Source: Thermococcus celericrescens (lineage in GTDB: Archaea > Methanobacteriota_B > Thermococci > Thermococcales > Thermococcaceae). From it: a stretch of 43,582 bases of DNA. A program made the translations under genes and the position numbers. The notes below the pieces were generated by a model. It was given only the letters and a program-made list of their open reading frames with translations, made no database searches and was not told where the DNA came from. Of this stretch, positions 24,312-32,631 are shown one piece after another. Each line of letters begins with the position of its first letter. Positions within the stretch are counted from its first letter, which is position 1. The stretch is taken from NCBI RefSeq assembly GCF_001484195.1, contig NZ_LLYW01000034.1:1-43582 (forward strand), read 5' to 3'.

Positions 24312-24964
24312 ATGAAGCTCGTCTTCTTTAATCCCCTTGCGTTAAGCTCTTCGTTGATTATTCCCCTAACAACTTCCTCCAGCCGGGTCTGCAGAAGCCT
24401 GTCAACGTCCTCTTTTATTTTGTCTATGTCGTGCCTGAGGCCCTCCAGGAGCCGTATGTATTCCTTGGCCATCTCGAGCTGGCCCTCCTGCCTTACCAGC
24501 TGCTCCTTGAGGTGCTCGAAGTCCTCCTTCATGATCTGCAGCTTCCTGAGTTCGCGCTGGAGCTCATCCAGCTGCTTGGTCTGGCCGTAGTTCTCCTCCT
24601 TGAGCTTTTCAATGGCTTTTTCCTTGGTTTCGAGCTCCCTCACCAGGGCGTTGTACTCCTCGGCTATCTGGTTGAGCCTCTCGATCTCCCGAAGGGGTGG
24701 GACTTTACCGTTTCCGAGGATTATGACGTCAGGACCAACGTTGACTATATCGCTCGGTCTTATCTTGAGCTTCCTCTCGCTGGAGAACATACTCTGACCC
24801 TTACCTAGGTTCTCGACTTCCTTCATCTTGAGGATGAAGTAGAACTGATCGCCTTCAACCTCGACGTTTATGTCCGTCACAAAGCCCAGTATTTTCCCGT
24901 CGATCAGAGATATGACAAATTTGTTGATGAGCTGGTTGGCTTTAGCTTCACTACCCTCTACCAT
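24308..24964 (-). CDS. PRC-barrel domain protein with long coiled coil
   Basis: The ATG at 24964 (GGTGGTG upstream) gives 218 residues. Residues 10-95 form a PRC-barrel-like beta domain (FVISLIDGKILGFVTDINVE; FILKMKEVENLG; RPSDIVNVGPDVIIL). From about 100 on it is a continuous coiled coil rich in Glu, Lys, Leu and Gln, ending in REIINEELNARGL-type helix. A PRC barrel followed by a coiled coil is the layout of the cell-division protein CdvA of Thermoproteota and recalls the PRC-barrel CdpB proteins of haloarchaea; homology here is not established. A longer start at 25015 is unlikely. Confidence 0.7.
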   Translation of the reverse strand: MVEGSEAKANQLINKFVISLIDGKILGFVTDINVEVEGDQFYFILKMKEVENLGKGQSMFSSERKLKIRPSDIVNVGPDVIILGNGKVPPLREIERLNQIAEEYNALVRELETKEKAIEKLKEENYGQTKQLDELQRELRKLQIMKEDFEHLKEQLVRQEGQLEMAKEYIRLLEGLRHDIDKIKEDVDRLLQTRLEEVVRGIINEELNARGLKKTSFI

Positions 24965-25044
24965 AAAACACCACCGGTGGGACTTATTCCTTCGCCTACT
25001 TAACTTTTCCGCCAAGCCTTATAAAGCAAAAAGTCCCATCGCTT

Positions 25045-25686
25045 ATGGTGAGATGGATGATAATATTCGTGGGGCGTTCTAACGTTGGCAAGAGCACGCT
25101 CATCTTCCGCCTGACCGGCAAGTGGGTCAAGAGGGGCAAGAGGCCAGGGGTTACCAGAAAGCCCGTGGAGATAAACTGGCGCGGGAAGCTGGTAGTGGAC
25201 ATGCCCGGCTTCGGCTTCATGAGCGGCGTTCCAAAGGCGAAGCAGGAGAGGATCAAGGACGAGATAGTTCACTTCATCGAGGACAACGCCGAGGAGATAG
25301 AGCTGGCGGTTCTGGTGGTTGACGGCAAAGCCGCCCCGGAGATAATAGAGCGCTGGGAGAAGCGCGGGGAGATACCTATCGACGTGGAGTTCTATGTCTT
25401 CCTCAGGGAACTGGGGATTCCGGTGATAGTCGCGGTCAACAAGATGGACAAGATAAGGAACCTCCAGAGGACCATAAACTTCCTGGCGGAGAAGTTCGGC
25501 GTTCCCTACAGCGAGGTACCCGAGACCTTCATACCGATATCCGCCAAGTTCGGGAAGAACCTTCTTGAGCTGAGGAAGCTCATGGAGAAAAAGCTTGAGG
25601 GGGGCAGGAAGCGGCCCTCCGCGGAAACGGAGTCAGAGAACCTCGAGAACGATGTGGGTGATGGTCTCCTTGACGCCGTCGAGTGA
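25045..25686 (+). CDS. engB: EngB/YihA-type GTP-binding protein
   Basis: This is a TRAFAC-class GTPase of the EngB family, associated with large-subunit ribosome assembly in bacteria. It has G1 GRSNVGKST, G2 region GKRPGVTRKPVEI, G3 DMPGFGF, G4 NKMD and G5 SAKFG. The 213-residue length is normal. A TTATAAAG box at 25019-25026 places the transcript start close to the ATG at 25045 (leaderless). A second ATG at 25057 with GGTGAG upstream is also plausible. The 3' end overlaps the convergent Lrp-type gene by 54 bases, and the last 30 residues are acidic and look unstructured. Confidence 0.92.
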   Translation: MVRWMIIFVGRSNVGKSTLIFRLTGKWVKRGKRPGVTRKPVEINWRGKLVVDMPGFGFMSGVPKAKQERIKDEIVHFIEDNAEEIELAVLVVDGKAAPEIIERWEKRGEIPIDVEFYVFLRELGIPVIVAVNKMDKIRNLQRTINFLAEKFGVPYSEVPETFIPISAKFGKNLLELRKLMEKKLEGGRKRPSAETESENLENDVGDGLLDAVE

Positions 25687-26097
25687 GGATATCTCCTCGA
25701 GTATCTCGTCGAGGCGGGTCTTGTCTGCCTCAATGATGAGGTCTATGTCACCGGTGACGCGGTATATCTTCTTTATTTTGAGCCTCTTTATCGCCTCGTA
25801 AACCTGCCTCCTCTTCGTGGGCTCTATTCTCACGAACACAAACACATCGCCCTTCTTCTCGCCGAGAAGGTCAAGGGCCCTGTCGGTTAGGTCTATGAAG
25901 CCTCTTCCGGTTCTTATGTAGCCCAGCTCCTTGAGAACCTTGAGGTGGTTGCTGAGAGCCTGCCTGGTTATCCCGAGCTCGTCCGCAAGCTCATCCTGGG
26001 TCTTCTCAACGGTGTGAACCTCTATGGTCTTGCCCTCCTCGTGGAACTTCCTGAGCAGTTTGATCTGCCTCGGGGTAAGGGTTGCCTTTTCCTCCAT
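25633..26097 (-). CDS. Lrp/AsnC-like transcriptional regulator with RAM-like C-terminal domain
   Basis: The 154-residue protein has an N-terminal winged helix (LTPRQIKLLRKF; TQDELADELGITRQALSNHL; GYIRTGRGFIDLTDRALDLL) and a C-terminal RAM-type alpha/beta domain (GDVFVFVRIEPTKRRQVYEA; KIYRVTGDIDLIIEADKTR; GVKETITHIVLEVL), which binds small effectors and builds octamers. The ATG at 26097 follows AAAGGAGG with a seven-base spacer. The much longer frame to 26343 reads through the intergenic region and is not supported. Confidence 0.9.
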   Translation of the reverse strand: MEEKATLTPRQIKLLRKFHEEGKTIEVHTVEKTQDELADELGITRQALSNHLKVLKELGYIRTGRGFIDLTDRALDLLGEKKGDVFVFVRIEPTKRRQVYEAIKRLKIKKIYRVTGDIDLIIEADKTRLDEILEEISSLDGVKETITHIVLEVL

Positions 26098-26352
26098 TTT
26101 TAAACCTCCTTTTGCATGATTCCTATTTACACGTTTATTAAACCAACGATTTTCCGGGCCAATGTCAAATTTTTGTTGGCCTATATTCTGTGGCATATAG
26201 CACGTCTTATAAGTCTTTTCATTGTATATGTTCTGCCTTTCCTTCTCGGGCTTCGTATCCCGGCCGAAGGATATAGGTTCCCTTCGAGATGCTGGGTTGT
26301 TCCCGGATGTGCCCGCAGTTATCTTTTTAATTTCTCTTTCCAATGTGCCCCC

Positions 26353-27420
26353 ATGAACAAGGCGGGATACACCACGGATGTCCCGGAGGACCGTTTCGTC
26401 CTTCTCGATGAACTGTCCTCCAGAGACCGGCCCCTTCGGGTTATGCTCGTTGGGGGAACCGACAGCGGCAAGACGACGCTCCTCACGTTCCTGGCCAACG
26501 GCCTCATTGAGAGGGGTCTTAGGGTCGCGATTGTGGACAGCGACGTTGGTCAGAAGGGAATCCTACCGCCCGCAACGGTCAGCCTTGCCTTTGTGGACGG
26601 GCCGTTCTCCAGTCCAAGCGAACTCAGGGGACACGCCCACTACTTCATAGGAACAACCACCCCGGGCCAGTACGTCGGTGAGATGGCAGTGGGGGTTAAG
26701 AGGCTCACGGACATCGCCGCCGAAAAGGCGGACGTCGTCCTGATAGACACCACCGGCTTCGTCACGGGGGCAGGAGTTGAGCTGAAGCGCCTCAAAGCCG
26801 AACTCGTTAGGCCGGATCTCATCGTTCTGCTTGAGCGGGCAGGGGAGATGGAATACCTGCGTAAGGTCCTCGCCCCGTACGGTGAGGTCGTCATGCTCTC
26901 GGTCAGCCCCGCCGCGAGGGAACACTCGCGCCGGGAACGCAGGGAAGTCCGGCGGGAAAAGTGGAGGGCATACTTTTCGAACTCCAGGACTGTTGAGGTG
27001 GATCTGACGAAGGTGATTCCTGGGGGTACGGAGCTCTTCCGCGGCAGGCCCCTGACAGAGGAGGAGCGCGAACTGCTCTCCACGCTCTTCAAGTGGCTCG
27101 TGGTGGCTGGGTGGAAGGGGGAGCACTACACCGTCGTCAAGGTCGATGCTGAGGGCTTTTCGAGGCAGTACGTCCGCCCGGCCCTCCACACCGTTGATTT
27201 TGAGAGGCTGAGCAACCTCCTCGTGGGTTTCATAGACGGGGAGGGGTTCTGCATGGGTGTTGGCATACTGAAGTGGATAAACTTCAGCGGAATGAAGGCT
27301 CAGGTCCTCACCCCCCTCTCTGAGGAAGAGGTTGAGAATGCGGCAGAACTGCGCTTTGGCCGTATACAGGTGTTTGAAAATGGCGAGGAACTTGGTCTCC
27401 TCAGGCGGGAGGAGCTGTAG
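26353..27420 (+). CDS. Clp1/Grc3-type polynucleotide 5'-hydroxyl kinase
   Basis: The enzyme phosphorylates the 5'-OH end of RNA or DNA and may act in tRNA splicing or RNA repair. Counted from the ATG at 26353, Walker A is GGTDSGKT (34-41), followed by the family-specific VDSDVGQKG (61-69) and PPAT (72-75), then TTPGQYVGEM and DTTGF. The 355-residue length agrees with the Pyrococcus enzyme. A CTTTTTAATTT box about 25 bases upstream indicates a leaderless start. The frame is open further upstream to 26116, but that part is not protein-like and overlaps the promoter region. Confidence 0.88.
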   Translation: MNKAGYTTDVPEDRFVLLDELSSRDRPLRVMLVGGTDSGKTTLLTFLANGLIERGLRVAIVDSDVGQKGILPPATVSLAFVDGPFSSPSELRGHAHYFIGTTTPGQYVGEMAVGVKRLTDIAAEKADVVLIDTTGFVTGAGVELKRLKAELVRPDLIVLLERAGEMEYLRKVLAPYGEVVMLSVSPAAREHSRRERREVRREKWRAYFSNSRTVEVDLTKVIPGGTELFRGRPLTEEERELLSTLFKWLVVAGWKGEHYTVVKVDAEGFSRQYVRPALHTVDFERLSNLLVGFIDGEGFCMGVGILKWINFSGMKAQVLTPLSEEEVENAAELRFGRIQVFENGEELGLLRREEL

Positions 27421-27441
27421 CAAAGATTTTTAAGTCAATAA

Positions 27442-27456
27442 CCTAATCGAATTAGG
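27442..27456. promoter_or_regulatory. Inverted repeat overlapping the UbiA-gene start region
   Basis: CCTAAT-CGA-ATTAGG is a perfect 6-base inverted repeat located about 10 bases after a TTTTTAAG promoter element and ending inside the AGGTGAG ribosome binding site of the lipid synthase gene. It could bind a repressor near the transcription start, or form an mRNA hairpin that hides the ribosome binding site. Confidence 0.4.
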
Positions 27457-27464
27457 TGAGCCTA

Positions 27465-28295
27465 ATGGAATTCAAGGCCTTCATCGAGATAACCAGGCCC
27501 CACAACTGCGCCCTGGCCGGAGTGGTGGGTGTCCTCGGGTCGATCGTGGCGGTGGGCCACCTCCCCGACGCCCTAACGACGGCTCTCGTCTTCCTAGTGG
27601 TCACCCTAGGGTGCGCTGGAGGCAACACCATAAACGACTACTTTGACTACGAGATAGATAAAATAAACCGTCCTGACAGACCGCTCCCCAGGGGCGCCAT
27701 GGGCAGGAGAACGGCGATCTACTACTCCCTGCTGCTCTTCGCGGTGGGGCTGGTATTCGCTTACATGATAAACGTCTACGCCTTCCTGCTGGCCCTTGTG
27801 GCGTACGCCGCCATGTTCCTCTACGCCTGGAAGCTCAAGCCTCTGCCCTTCGTCGGCAACCTTGTCGTTGCGTCCCTGACCGGTGCGACGCCGCTTTACG
27901 GTGCGGTCTCCGTTGAGCACCTCGGCCTGGCCGGCTACCTGGCGGTATGTGCCTTCCTAGTCAACGTGGCGCGCGAGGTTATAAAGGACATAGAGGACAT
28001 TGAAGGTGACCTTGCGAAGGGCGCCAGAACCCTGCCCATAGTGTGGGGGAAGAGGAACGCGGCCTACCTCGGTGCGGCCTTTGCGGTGCTGACGGTGGTG
28101 GCGTCTTTCCTCCCGATAACGGCGGGGGTCGGTCTCGGCTACTACGCGATGGTGCCGGTTGACCTTATAATCCTCTACGCGGCATACCTCATACTCCGCT
28201 CCCAGGAGAGGGAAGCGGCCCACAGCTCCCAGAAGCTGCTGAAGGTGAGCATATTCCTCGCCGTGATGGCTTTCCTGGTTGCGGCGCTGGTCTGA
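27465..28295 (+). CDS. ubiA: UbiA prenyltransferase, probably digeranylgeranylglyceryl phosphate synthase
   Basis: The enzyme attaches the second geranylgeranyl chain to glycerol phosphate in archaeal membrane lipid synthesis. It has the first Asp-rich motif NDYFDYEIDKINRPDRPLP (residues 57-75 from the ATG at 27465) and the second, KDIEDIEGD, with seven to nine membrane helices. The 276-residue length is normal for archaeal DGGGP synthase. AGGTGAG lies four bases before this ATG; a GTG at 27456 would overlap it. UbiA relatives in quinone synthesis are an alternative, but Thermococcales lack those pathways. Confidence 0.9.
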   Translation: MEFKAFIEITRPHNCALAGVVGVLGSIVAVGHLPDALTTALVFLVVTLGCAGGNTINDYFDYEIDKINRPDRPLPRGAMGRRTAIYYSLLLFAVGLVFAYMINVYAFLLALVAYAAMFLYAWKLKPLPFVGNLVVASLTGATPLYGAVSVEHLGLAGYLAVCAFLVNVAREVIKDIEDIEGDLAKGARTLPIVWGKRNAAYLGAAFAVLTVVASFLPITAGVGLGYYAMVPVDLIILYAAYLILRSQEREAAHSSQKLLKVSIFLAVMAFLVAALV

Positions 28296-28327
28296 ACCAT
28301 GAGAAACGAGAACTGGAGGTGAAGTTC

Positions 28328-28708
28328 ATGGAGTTTAAGGATGAACTTGCACGTGCGCTTGATGGGGACGGTCTCTGGACCGTCGTTACGTTCAAAACGC
28401 CCTATGGGCCCGGCATGACCATTGAGAAACTCGTTGAGGCCGTGGAGAATGCGGGCTGGAGCGTTACGTTCAGGGCCAACTGGTGGACCGCCGACATACC
28501 CTACGGTCTCGCCAGGCTGGACCTCAGAAAGGGGGGCAGGGAGAAGATACTCCTCGGCAAGTGGATTCTCGGAAGCGGCTGCGAGCTGATACGGCTGGAG
28601 AACATGCCCCTCGAGAAGGGCCGCGACGAGTTCTTCCGGATGGTGGACAGCATAACCTCGACGCTCATCCATGACCCGGTCATAAGGACGATGAGGGAGC
28701 AGTACTGA
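28328..28708 (+). CDS. Conserved-looking hypothetical protein
   Basis: This 126-residue soluble protein has an alpha/beta pattern: LWTVVTFKTPYGPGMTIEKL, WSVTFRANWWTADIPYGLAR, EKILLGKWILGSGCELIR, and a C-terminal helix. GGAGGTGA lies five bases before the ATG at 28328; a GTG at 28319 would overlap it. It follows the UbiA gene by about 30 bases and is probably co-transcribed. No family recognised. Ten bases after its stop codon lies an IS. Confidence 0.6.
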   Translation: MEFKDELARALDGDGLWTVVTFKTPYGPGMTIEKLVEAVENAGWSVTFRANWWTADIPYGLARLDLRKGGREKILLGKWILGSGCELIRLENMPLEKGRDEFFRMVDSITSTLIHDPVIRTMREQY

Positions 28709-28847
28709 GCTCCATTACTTTTTTCTTTTGAAAGCCTCGCCCTTTAGGGCGGGGATGCAGTAATCGAAAGACCAGCCTGAAGGCAGGAAAGCACACCATC
28801 AAAAAGCTTTTAAATCAAACCATACTAATGTAGATTGGTGTTGATTA

Positions 28848-29003
28848 ATGGGGGTTATTAATGTCTCCGTTGATGATGAGGTTGAGAAAAAATTCAGAGA
28901 ACTCGTGAGGAAAAAATATGGGAAAATCCGAGGAGCCTTGGGAGTAGCCGTAACTGAAGCCATGAAGCTCTGGATTAAAAAAGTCGAGAGCGAAGAGGAA
29001 TGA
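28848..29003 (+). CDS. Ribbon-helix-helix (CopG-like) DNA-binding protein within the IS
   Basis: A 51-residue frame (MGVINVSVDDEVEKKFRELV ending in WIKKVESEEE) lies between the IS left end and tnpB. The alternating strand VINVSVDDE followed by two helices (EKKFRELVRKKYG; ALGVAVTEAMKLWIKK) is the standard ribbon-helix-helix layout of small dimeric repressors. Its TGA overlaps the tnpB ATG as ATGA, so the genes are coupled. CTTTTAAAT lies about 40 bases upstream as a possible promoter. It may repress the element's own promoter. The element at 9362 lacks this gene. Confidence 0.7.
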   Translation: MGVINVSVDDEVEKKFRELVRKKYGKIRGALGVAVTEAMKLWIKKVESEEE

Positions 29004-30260
29004 AGAGGAGCGTAACGATAAAACTCCAGCCTTCAAAGGCTCAAGAGAAAACCCTCAAAGAGTTAGCCCAAATTAGCTCGAAAGTTTGGAACAAAGTAAA
29101 CTATCTTCGCAGGCAGGAGTTCTCCGAGGAAAAGCCTGTTGATTTCCTAAAAACCGAGGAAATAGTTTATGAAGAGTTTAAGGCCGAGGTAGGCTCGGCA
29201 ACGGTTCAGCAGATAGCAAGAAAGAACGCTGAGGCCTGGCGCTCATTCTTCTCACTCATTAGGAACAAGAGAAACGGGGAACTCCCCAACTGGCTCAAAC
29301 CCAAACCCCCAAACTACATCAAAGAAGGAGGCTTAATAGTCCTCAGAAACGACCAATACAGGATTGAGGGAAATAAGTTAATCCTTAAGGGTCTCGGAAA
29401 GTTCAAAAGACTGGAAGTCCAGTTTAAAGGGAGAATCCACCTCAAGGGCAAACAGGGCCGCTTGGAGATAACTTATGACCCAATAAGGCGGAAGTGGCAT
29501 GCTCACATCAGCTACACGGTAAAGGAGAAACTTCGGGGTGAAGAATGGGTTGAACTCCCAAGACAACCTTTGGGCAGCCTTTCGGCTGGAATAGACTTAG
29601 GAGTAAACAATTTAATGGCTGTCTACCTCGAAAACGGGGAGAGTTTCTTAGTGAATGGGAGACCGCTTAAGAGCATTGATTTTTACTGGCGGAAGAGAAT
29701 AGCGGATTACCAGTCCAAAATCAACAAAAGCGGGGCAAAGAAGAGTAAGAAACTCTCAGGAATGCACGAGAAGGCTAAACTCCAAGCGAGGCACTACATT
29801 AACACGGTGGTAAGGCAAACAGTTGAAAAGCTCTACCAGTTGGGTGTTAGCAGGATTGTGGTCGTTATCCGAAGGGCATTAGCAGGAACTCTGATAAGGG
29901 CAGGAAGCAGAATTTCATTCTCTCCCACGTGTGGCGGTTCAACACGGTAATAAAACGGCTCAAGGAAGTCGCCGAAGAGTATGGTATTAGTGTTATTGTC
30001 GTTGATGAGGCTTTCACGTCTAAGCGTTGTCCCGTCTGCGGGAAGCCTCACGAGGGGCTCGCTTCCTTCGTGGGTTATTTAAGTGTCCCGTGATGGGGCT
30101 TGTCTTCAATTCAGACTTGGTTGGAGCTTTCAATATTTTGAAGAGGGCTGTGGGAACGATAACCCCGAGTCTGAGCGGGCTTTACGCTCAGAGGAGGGGT
30201 AATTGGGGGGAAGACCGTCCCGGAGGGGTCGAAGACCCGCTTTTTAGTGGGTTTGAATGA
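29000..30260 (+). pseudogene. tnpB: tnpB copy broken by two single-base deletions
   Basis: The first 285 codons parallel the intact TnpB at 9475, including GIDLGVNN and the beta barrel. After SRIVV the frame is lost: one G is missing at 29864 (adding it restores VVGYPKGISRNSDKGRKQN). A second G is missing in the run 30054-30057 (restoring HEGARFLRGLFKCP), after which the frame continues through NSDLVGAFNIL to 30260. The restored protein would have Tyr at the usual RuvC-II Glu position, an acidic residue eight or nine positions later, and CPVC plus one Cys of a zinc ribbon, as in the other copy. Both lesions are in G runs, so error cannot be excluded. Confidence 0.85.
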
Positions 30261-30334
30261 GACCCCTCAAACCTCTCCGCCTTTAACGAGGGGTTAAGCC
30301 GAACCCTCGCCCCTCACGGCGGGAAGGAGGTCAG
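30158..30334 (+). ncRNA. Predicted omega RNA (reRNA) of the second IS
   Basis: This covers the GC-rich 3' end of tnpB through the right end. TAACCCC (30160-30166) can pair with GGGGTTA (30290-30296), enclosing a CTGAGCG/CGCTCAG hairpin and an AGACCCGC/AGTGGGTT hairpin. The segment GAGGGGTTAAGCCGAACC is identical in the 382-bp derivative (39200-39217). If it acts like other reRNAs, its guide would be the DNA after 30334, starting ACTCCTATTT. Confidence 0.55.
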
Positions 30335-30372
30335 ACTCCTATTTCCAGTGCTCTGAGTTAAAAAGAGAATGG

Positions 30373-31182
30373 TCAGAGGGGTTCGTAGTAGCCTATTTCC
30401 GGCTCGTATATATCCCCATCCGCGAGGAGCTGGGTGATTGCGTCCTCGATGAGCTCCTCATCGAAGTCGGAGGAGAGCTTCTTGACGATGAACTTGTGGG
30501 AGAGCGCTTTGCCCTTCTCCTGGAGCAGATTGAGGACTTCTTTCTTAGCTTTCTCGAGCTCAGGGTTCTCCTCTTTGGCCTCTTCGGCTTCGATGATTTC
30601 CTCCTCTTCAAACAGAGCTTCCTCCGTGCTCCTCTGCTCAAGCATCATGGTGTAGAGCTCGTCTATCGTTATCAGCATCTCCTCGCTCACGCCCCGGTTC
30701 TTGGCGATGACCTTTGCCTTCGCGGTGATGCCGTACTTGTCGTATATCTCAAAGGCGATCCGGGCCTTCTTTGCGTGCTCAACCTTCTCTTTGAGGGCCT
30801 CGAAGCGGTGGAGTATCCACATGTTGGGCTCGACCTTGGTTATTCCTTCAACGAGTATCTGCTTATCCTCACGCCACTCCCCGACCTTTCCGATTATCTG
30901 CACGAGGTCACCCTTCTTCACGAGCCTCACAAAGCGCGTGTCGTCGCGGAAGCCGAGAACCCATATCGTTCCGGTCCCGTCGTCGATCTGGAGCTTGCCG
31001 TAGGTCTCGTCTTCGCTTATCACCGGCTCGCGGACAACCGTGGCGACAACCTTGACGCGGTAAACCTTTCTGGCGTCCTTGGTTATCAGGTAGTTCGGCT
31101 CGAAGTCGCCCTCACTCCTGACGTAGTAGCCGTCGATGATGTCCCTGATGTAGACCCTGCTCGCTGGCAGGCGCTTCTTCAT
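30373..31182 (-). CDS. rpa32: Replication protein A, RPA32-like subunit
   Basis: This subunit of the heterotrimeric single-strand DNA-binding complex of Thermococcales has 269 residues. An N-terminal OB fold (YRVKVVATVVREPVISED; GKLQIDDGTGTIWVLGFRDD; GDLVQIIGKVGEW) is followed by a charged linker rich in Glu (about 185-210) and a C-terminal winged helix (LNLLQEKGKALSHKFIVKKL; ITQLLADGDIYEPEIG) for protein contacts. Its ATG overlaps the RPA14 stop as ATGA. It is the last of three rpa genes. Confidence 0.92.
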   Translation of the reverse strand: MKKRLPASRVYIRDIIDGYYVRSEGDFEPNYLITKDARKVYRVKVVATVVREPVISEDETYGKLQIDDGTGTIWVLGFRDDTRFVRLVKKGDLVQIIGKVGEWREDKQILVEGITKVEPNMWILHRFEALKEKVEHAKKARIAFEIYDKYGITAKAKVIAKNRGVSEEMLITIDELYTMMLEQRSTEEALFEEEEIIEAEEAKEENPELEKAKKEVLNLLQEKGKALSHKFIVKKLSSDFDEELIEDAITQLLADGDIYEPEIGYYEPL

Positions 31183-31556
31183 ATCTCCTCACCCCCAAAG
31201 AACTCCACGATGCCCTCCACCCTGGGCAGAACCTTCCTTTCGAGCTCCCTTATCTCCTCAAGGGCGTCCAGGTCGGCGCCGCTGAAGTCCTGCACGACCT
31301 CGCCGTAGATGTGGGTTTCCTCCTCGTTCCTTATCACGCGCCCTATGACCCTGACCACCTGACCCTCCGAGGGGAGGACGTTCTCCTCGCTTTCTATGAG
31401 TATTACGCCGGTTCCGTCGTCGAGCCAGAAGGTGTAGTCCATCTTATCGACCTTAAATGCTTTGCCGATGAGTGAAATCCTCGTATCGTCGTCGCGTATC
31501 TCGCTTATCCGCCTCTCGACGGCGGGCTTTCTACGCCTGAACCTGACTTCCTCCAT
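31179..31556 (-). CDS. rpa14: Replication protein A, RPA14-like subunit
   Basis: This 125-residue subunit is a single OB fold: ISLIGKAFKVDKMDYTFWLD, GTGVILIESEENVLPSEGQV, VRVIGRVIRNEEETHIYGEV. It stabilises the RPA41-RPA32 trimer. The ATG at 31556 follows the RPA41 stop by one base (TGAAATG) with GGTGAG upstream, and is preferred to a GTG at 31574. It ends in an ATGA overlap with RPA32. Confidence 0.9.
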   Translation of the reverse strand: MEEVRFRRRKPAVERRISEIRDDDTRISLIGKAFKVDKMDYTFWLDDGTGVILIESEENVLPSEGQVVRVIGRVIRNEEETHIYGEVVQDFSGADLDALEEIRELERKVLPRVEGIVEFFGGEEI

Positions 31557-31557
31557 T

Positions 31558-32631
31558 TCACTCACCACCCTCAAGCTCCGTTAGGGCCTTTTTCAGTTCG
31601 GCCCTCACCCGGGCTATCTCGCGCCTCGGATCGACCTCGTCCCAGCCGAAGGCCTTCAGCATGAGTCCCAGGAACTTGTCGTCCACGACGTTGCCCCTGA
31701 CGACTATCTCCCTGCCCAGCAGGTAGTAATACTCGTCCTCCGCGAGCTTTCTTCCAGCTTCCCTGAGTGTCAAACCGCTCTCAACAAGCTCCCTGAGCTT
31801 CTCGGCTATCTCTTCAGGGTCCCTGCCGATCAGCTCCGCGGCATCGTCTCCGAATAGGGTTGTCCTTATGTATCCAGTCGAGTCGTCGAGGCCGAAGTCC
31901 ACTATGGTTATCTTCGTGGGCTTCACCTCGCCGTGCTCCGGGCATATCCATGACTCCGTGGTCGGGTCGTAGTCCACCTTCCTCCTGCACTGCGGGCAGG
32001 CGTCGTAGACCGTCACGCGGTAGAGCTTCGCCACGGTTCCGCGAACCTCTACGAACCTCTCCCCTCCCATGAGGTCCCCTATCTTCCTCCTCTGATAGTT
32101 GTAGCTCCTGACCTCCTCGAGCGGGGGTATCTCCTCGGCCCTTGGATCCTCCGGGTTCGGGATTATCCTCGTCCTGAAGTTGGCGTGGAGCTCTATACCG
32201 TTCCTGCCGTCCCTCACGCTGGGGTCGATTATTTTGATGACATCTCCGGGGTTGAGCTCGTTGTAGTACTTGGCGACGAGGCTGTCCCAGAGAACGAGCC
32301 GCGTCTTGCCTGTTGAGTCGTAGATTATGAGGTTGGCCACGTGGCCGGTTGAGCCGTCCCTCTTCTTGTACTCCCTCGGCGGGTACTTCCTCATTATCCT
32401 CGCAACGACGTTAACGCCGGTCATTCCGGGCACGAGGTCGGCTATGTGGAGGAGCTCCTCCCTTCCCTCAAGGTTGACCCCGAGCTCCTCGGCCAGCATA
32501 ACGGCCGCGGCGTGCTCAGAGATGCCCTCACGGACTGCTATCTGGGCTATCTTTTCCTCGATTTCATCCCTCGAAAGGCCCTTCTGCCCCTCGATCATCT
32601 CGATAATCTGCTCTTTGGTCAGTACTCCCAT
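31558..32631 (-). CDS. rpa41: Replication protein A, RPA41-like large subunit
   Basis: This is the large subunit that binds single-strand DNA. Residues 1-60 are helical (KEQIIEMIEGQKGLSRDEIE), then an OB fold (about 68-160: MTGVNVVARIMRKYPPREYK; GDVIKIIDPSVRDGRNGIE), then a second OB-like region with a zinc finger C212, C215, C230, H233 (CPQC, CPEH). The 357-residue length is normal. AGGTGAG lies four bases before the ATG at 32631; a start at 32640 is less likely. It heads the rpa41-rpa14-rpa32 operon, an arrangement seen throughout Thermococcales. Confidence 0.95.
   Translation of the reverse strand: MGVLTKEQIIEMIEGQKGLSRDEIEEKIAQIAVREGISEHAAAVMLAEELGVNLEGREELLHIADLVPGMTGVNVVARIMRKYPPREYKKRDGSTGHVANLIIYDSTGKTRLVLWDSLVAKYYNELNPGDVIKIIDPSVRDGRNGIELHANFRTRIIPNPEDPRAEEIPPLEEVRSYNYQRRKIGDLMGGERFVEVRGTVAKLYRVTVYDACPQCRRKVDYDPTTESWICPEHGEVKPTKITIVDFGLDDSTGYIRTTLFGDDAAELIGRDPEEIAEKLRELVESGLTLREAGRKLAEDEYYYLLGREIVVRGNVVDDKFLGLMLKAFGWDEVDPRREIARVRAELKKALTELEGGE

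Larger units (their letters stand above)
28719..30334 (+). mobile_element. IS200/IS605-group element with an RHH gene and a broken tnpB
   Basis: This 1616-bp element shares its ends with those at 9362 and 38860: TTAC at 28715-28718, then T-rich DNA and a CTCGCCC-TTTA-GGGCGGGG hairpin on the left, and GGAGGTCAG at 30326-30334 on the right. It contains a ribbon-helix-helix gene that overlaps tnpB by four bases, a tnpB with two single-base deletions, and a predicted omega RNA. It lies between the convergent 126-residue gene and RPA32, outside both. No tnpA is present. Confidence 0.8.

Noticed and set aside
26116-26352. A 79-residue N-terminal extension of the RNA kinase
   Set aside because: It overlaps the regulator's promoter region and is not protein-like; known homologues begin shortly before the Walker A motif.
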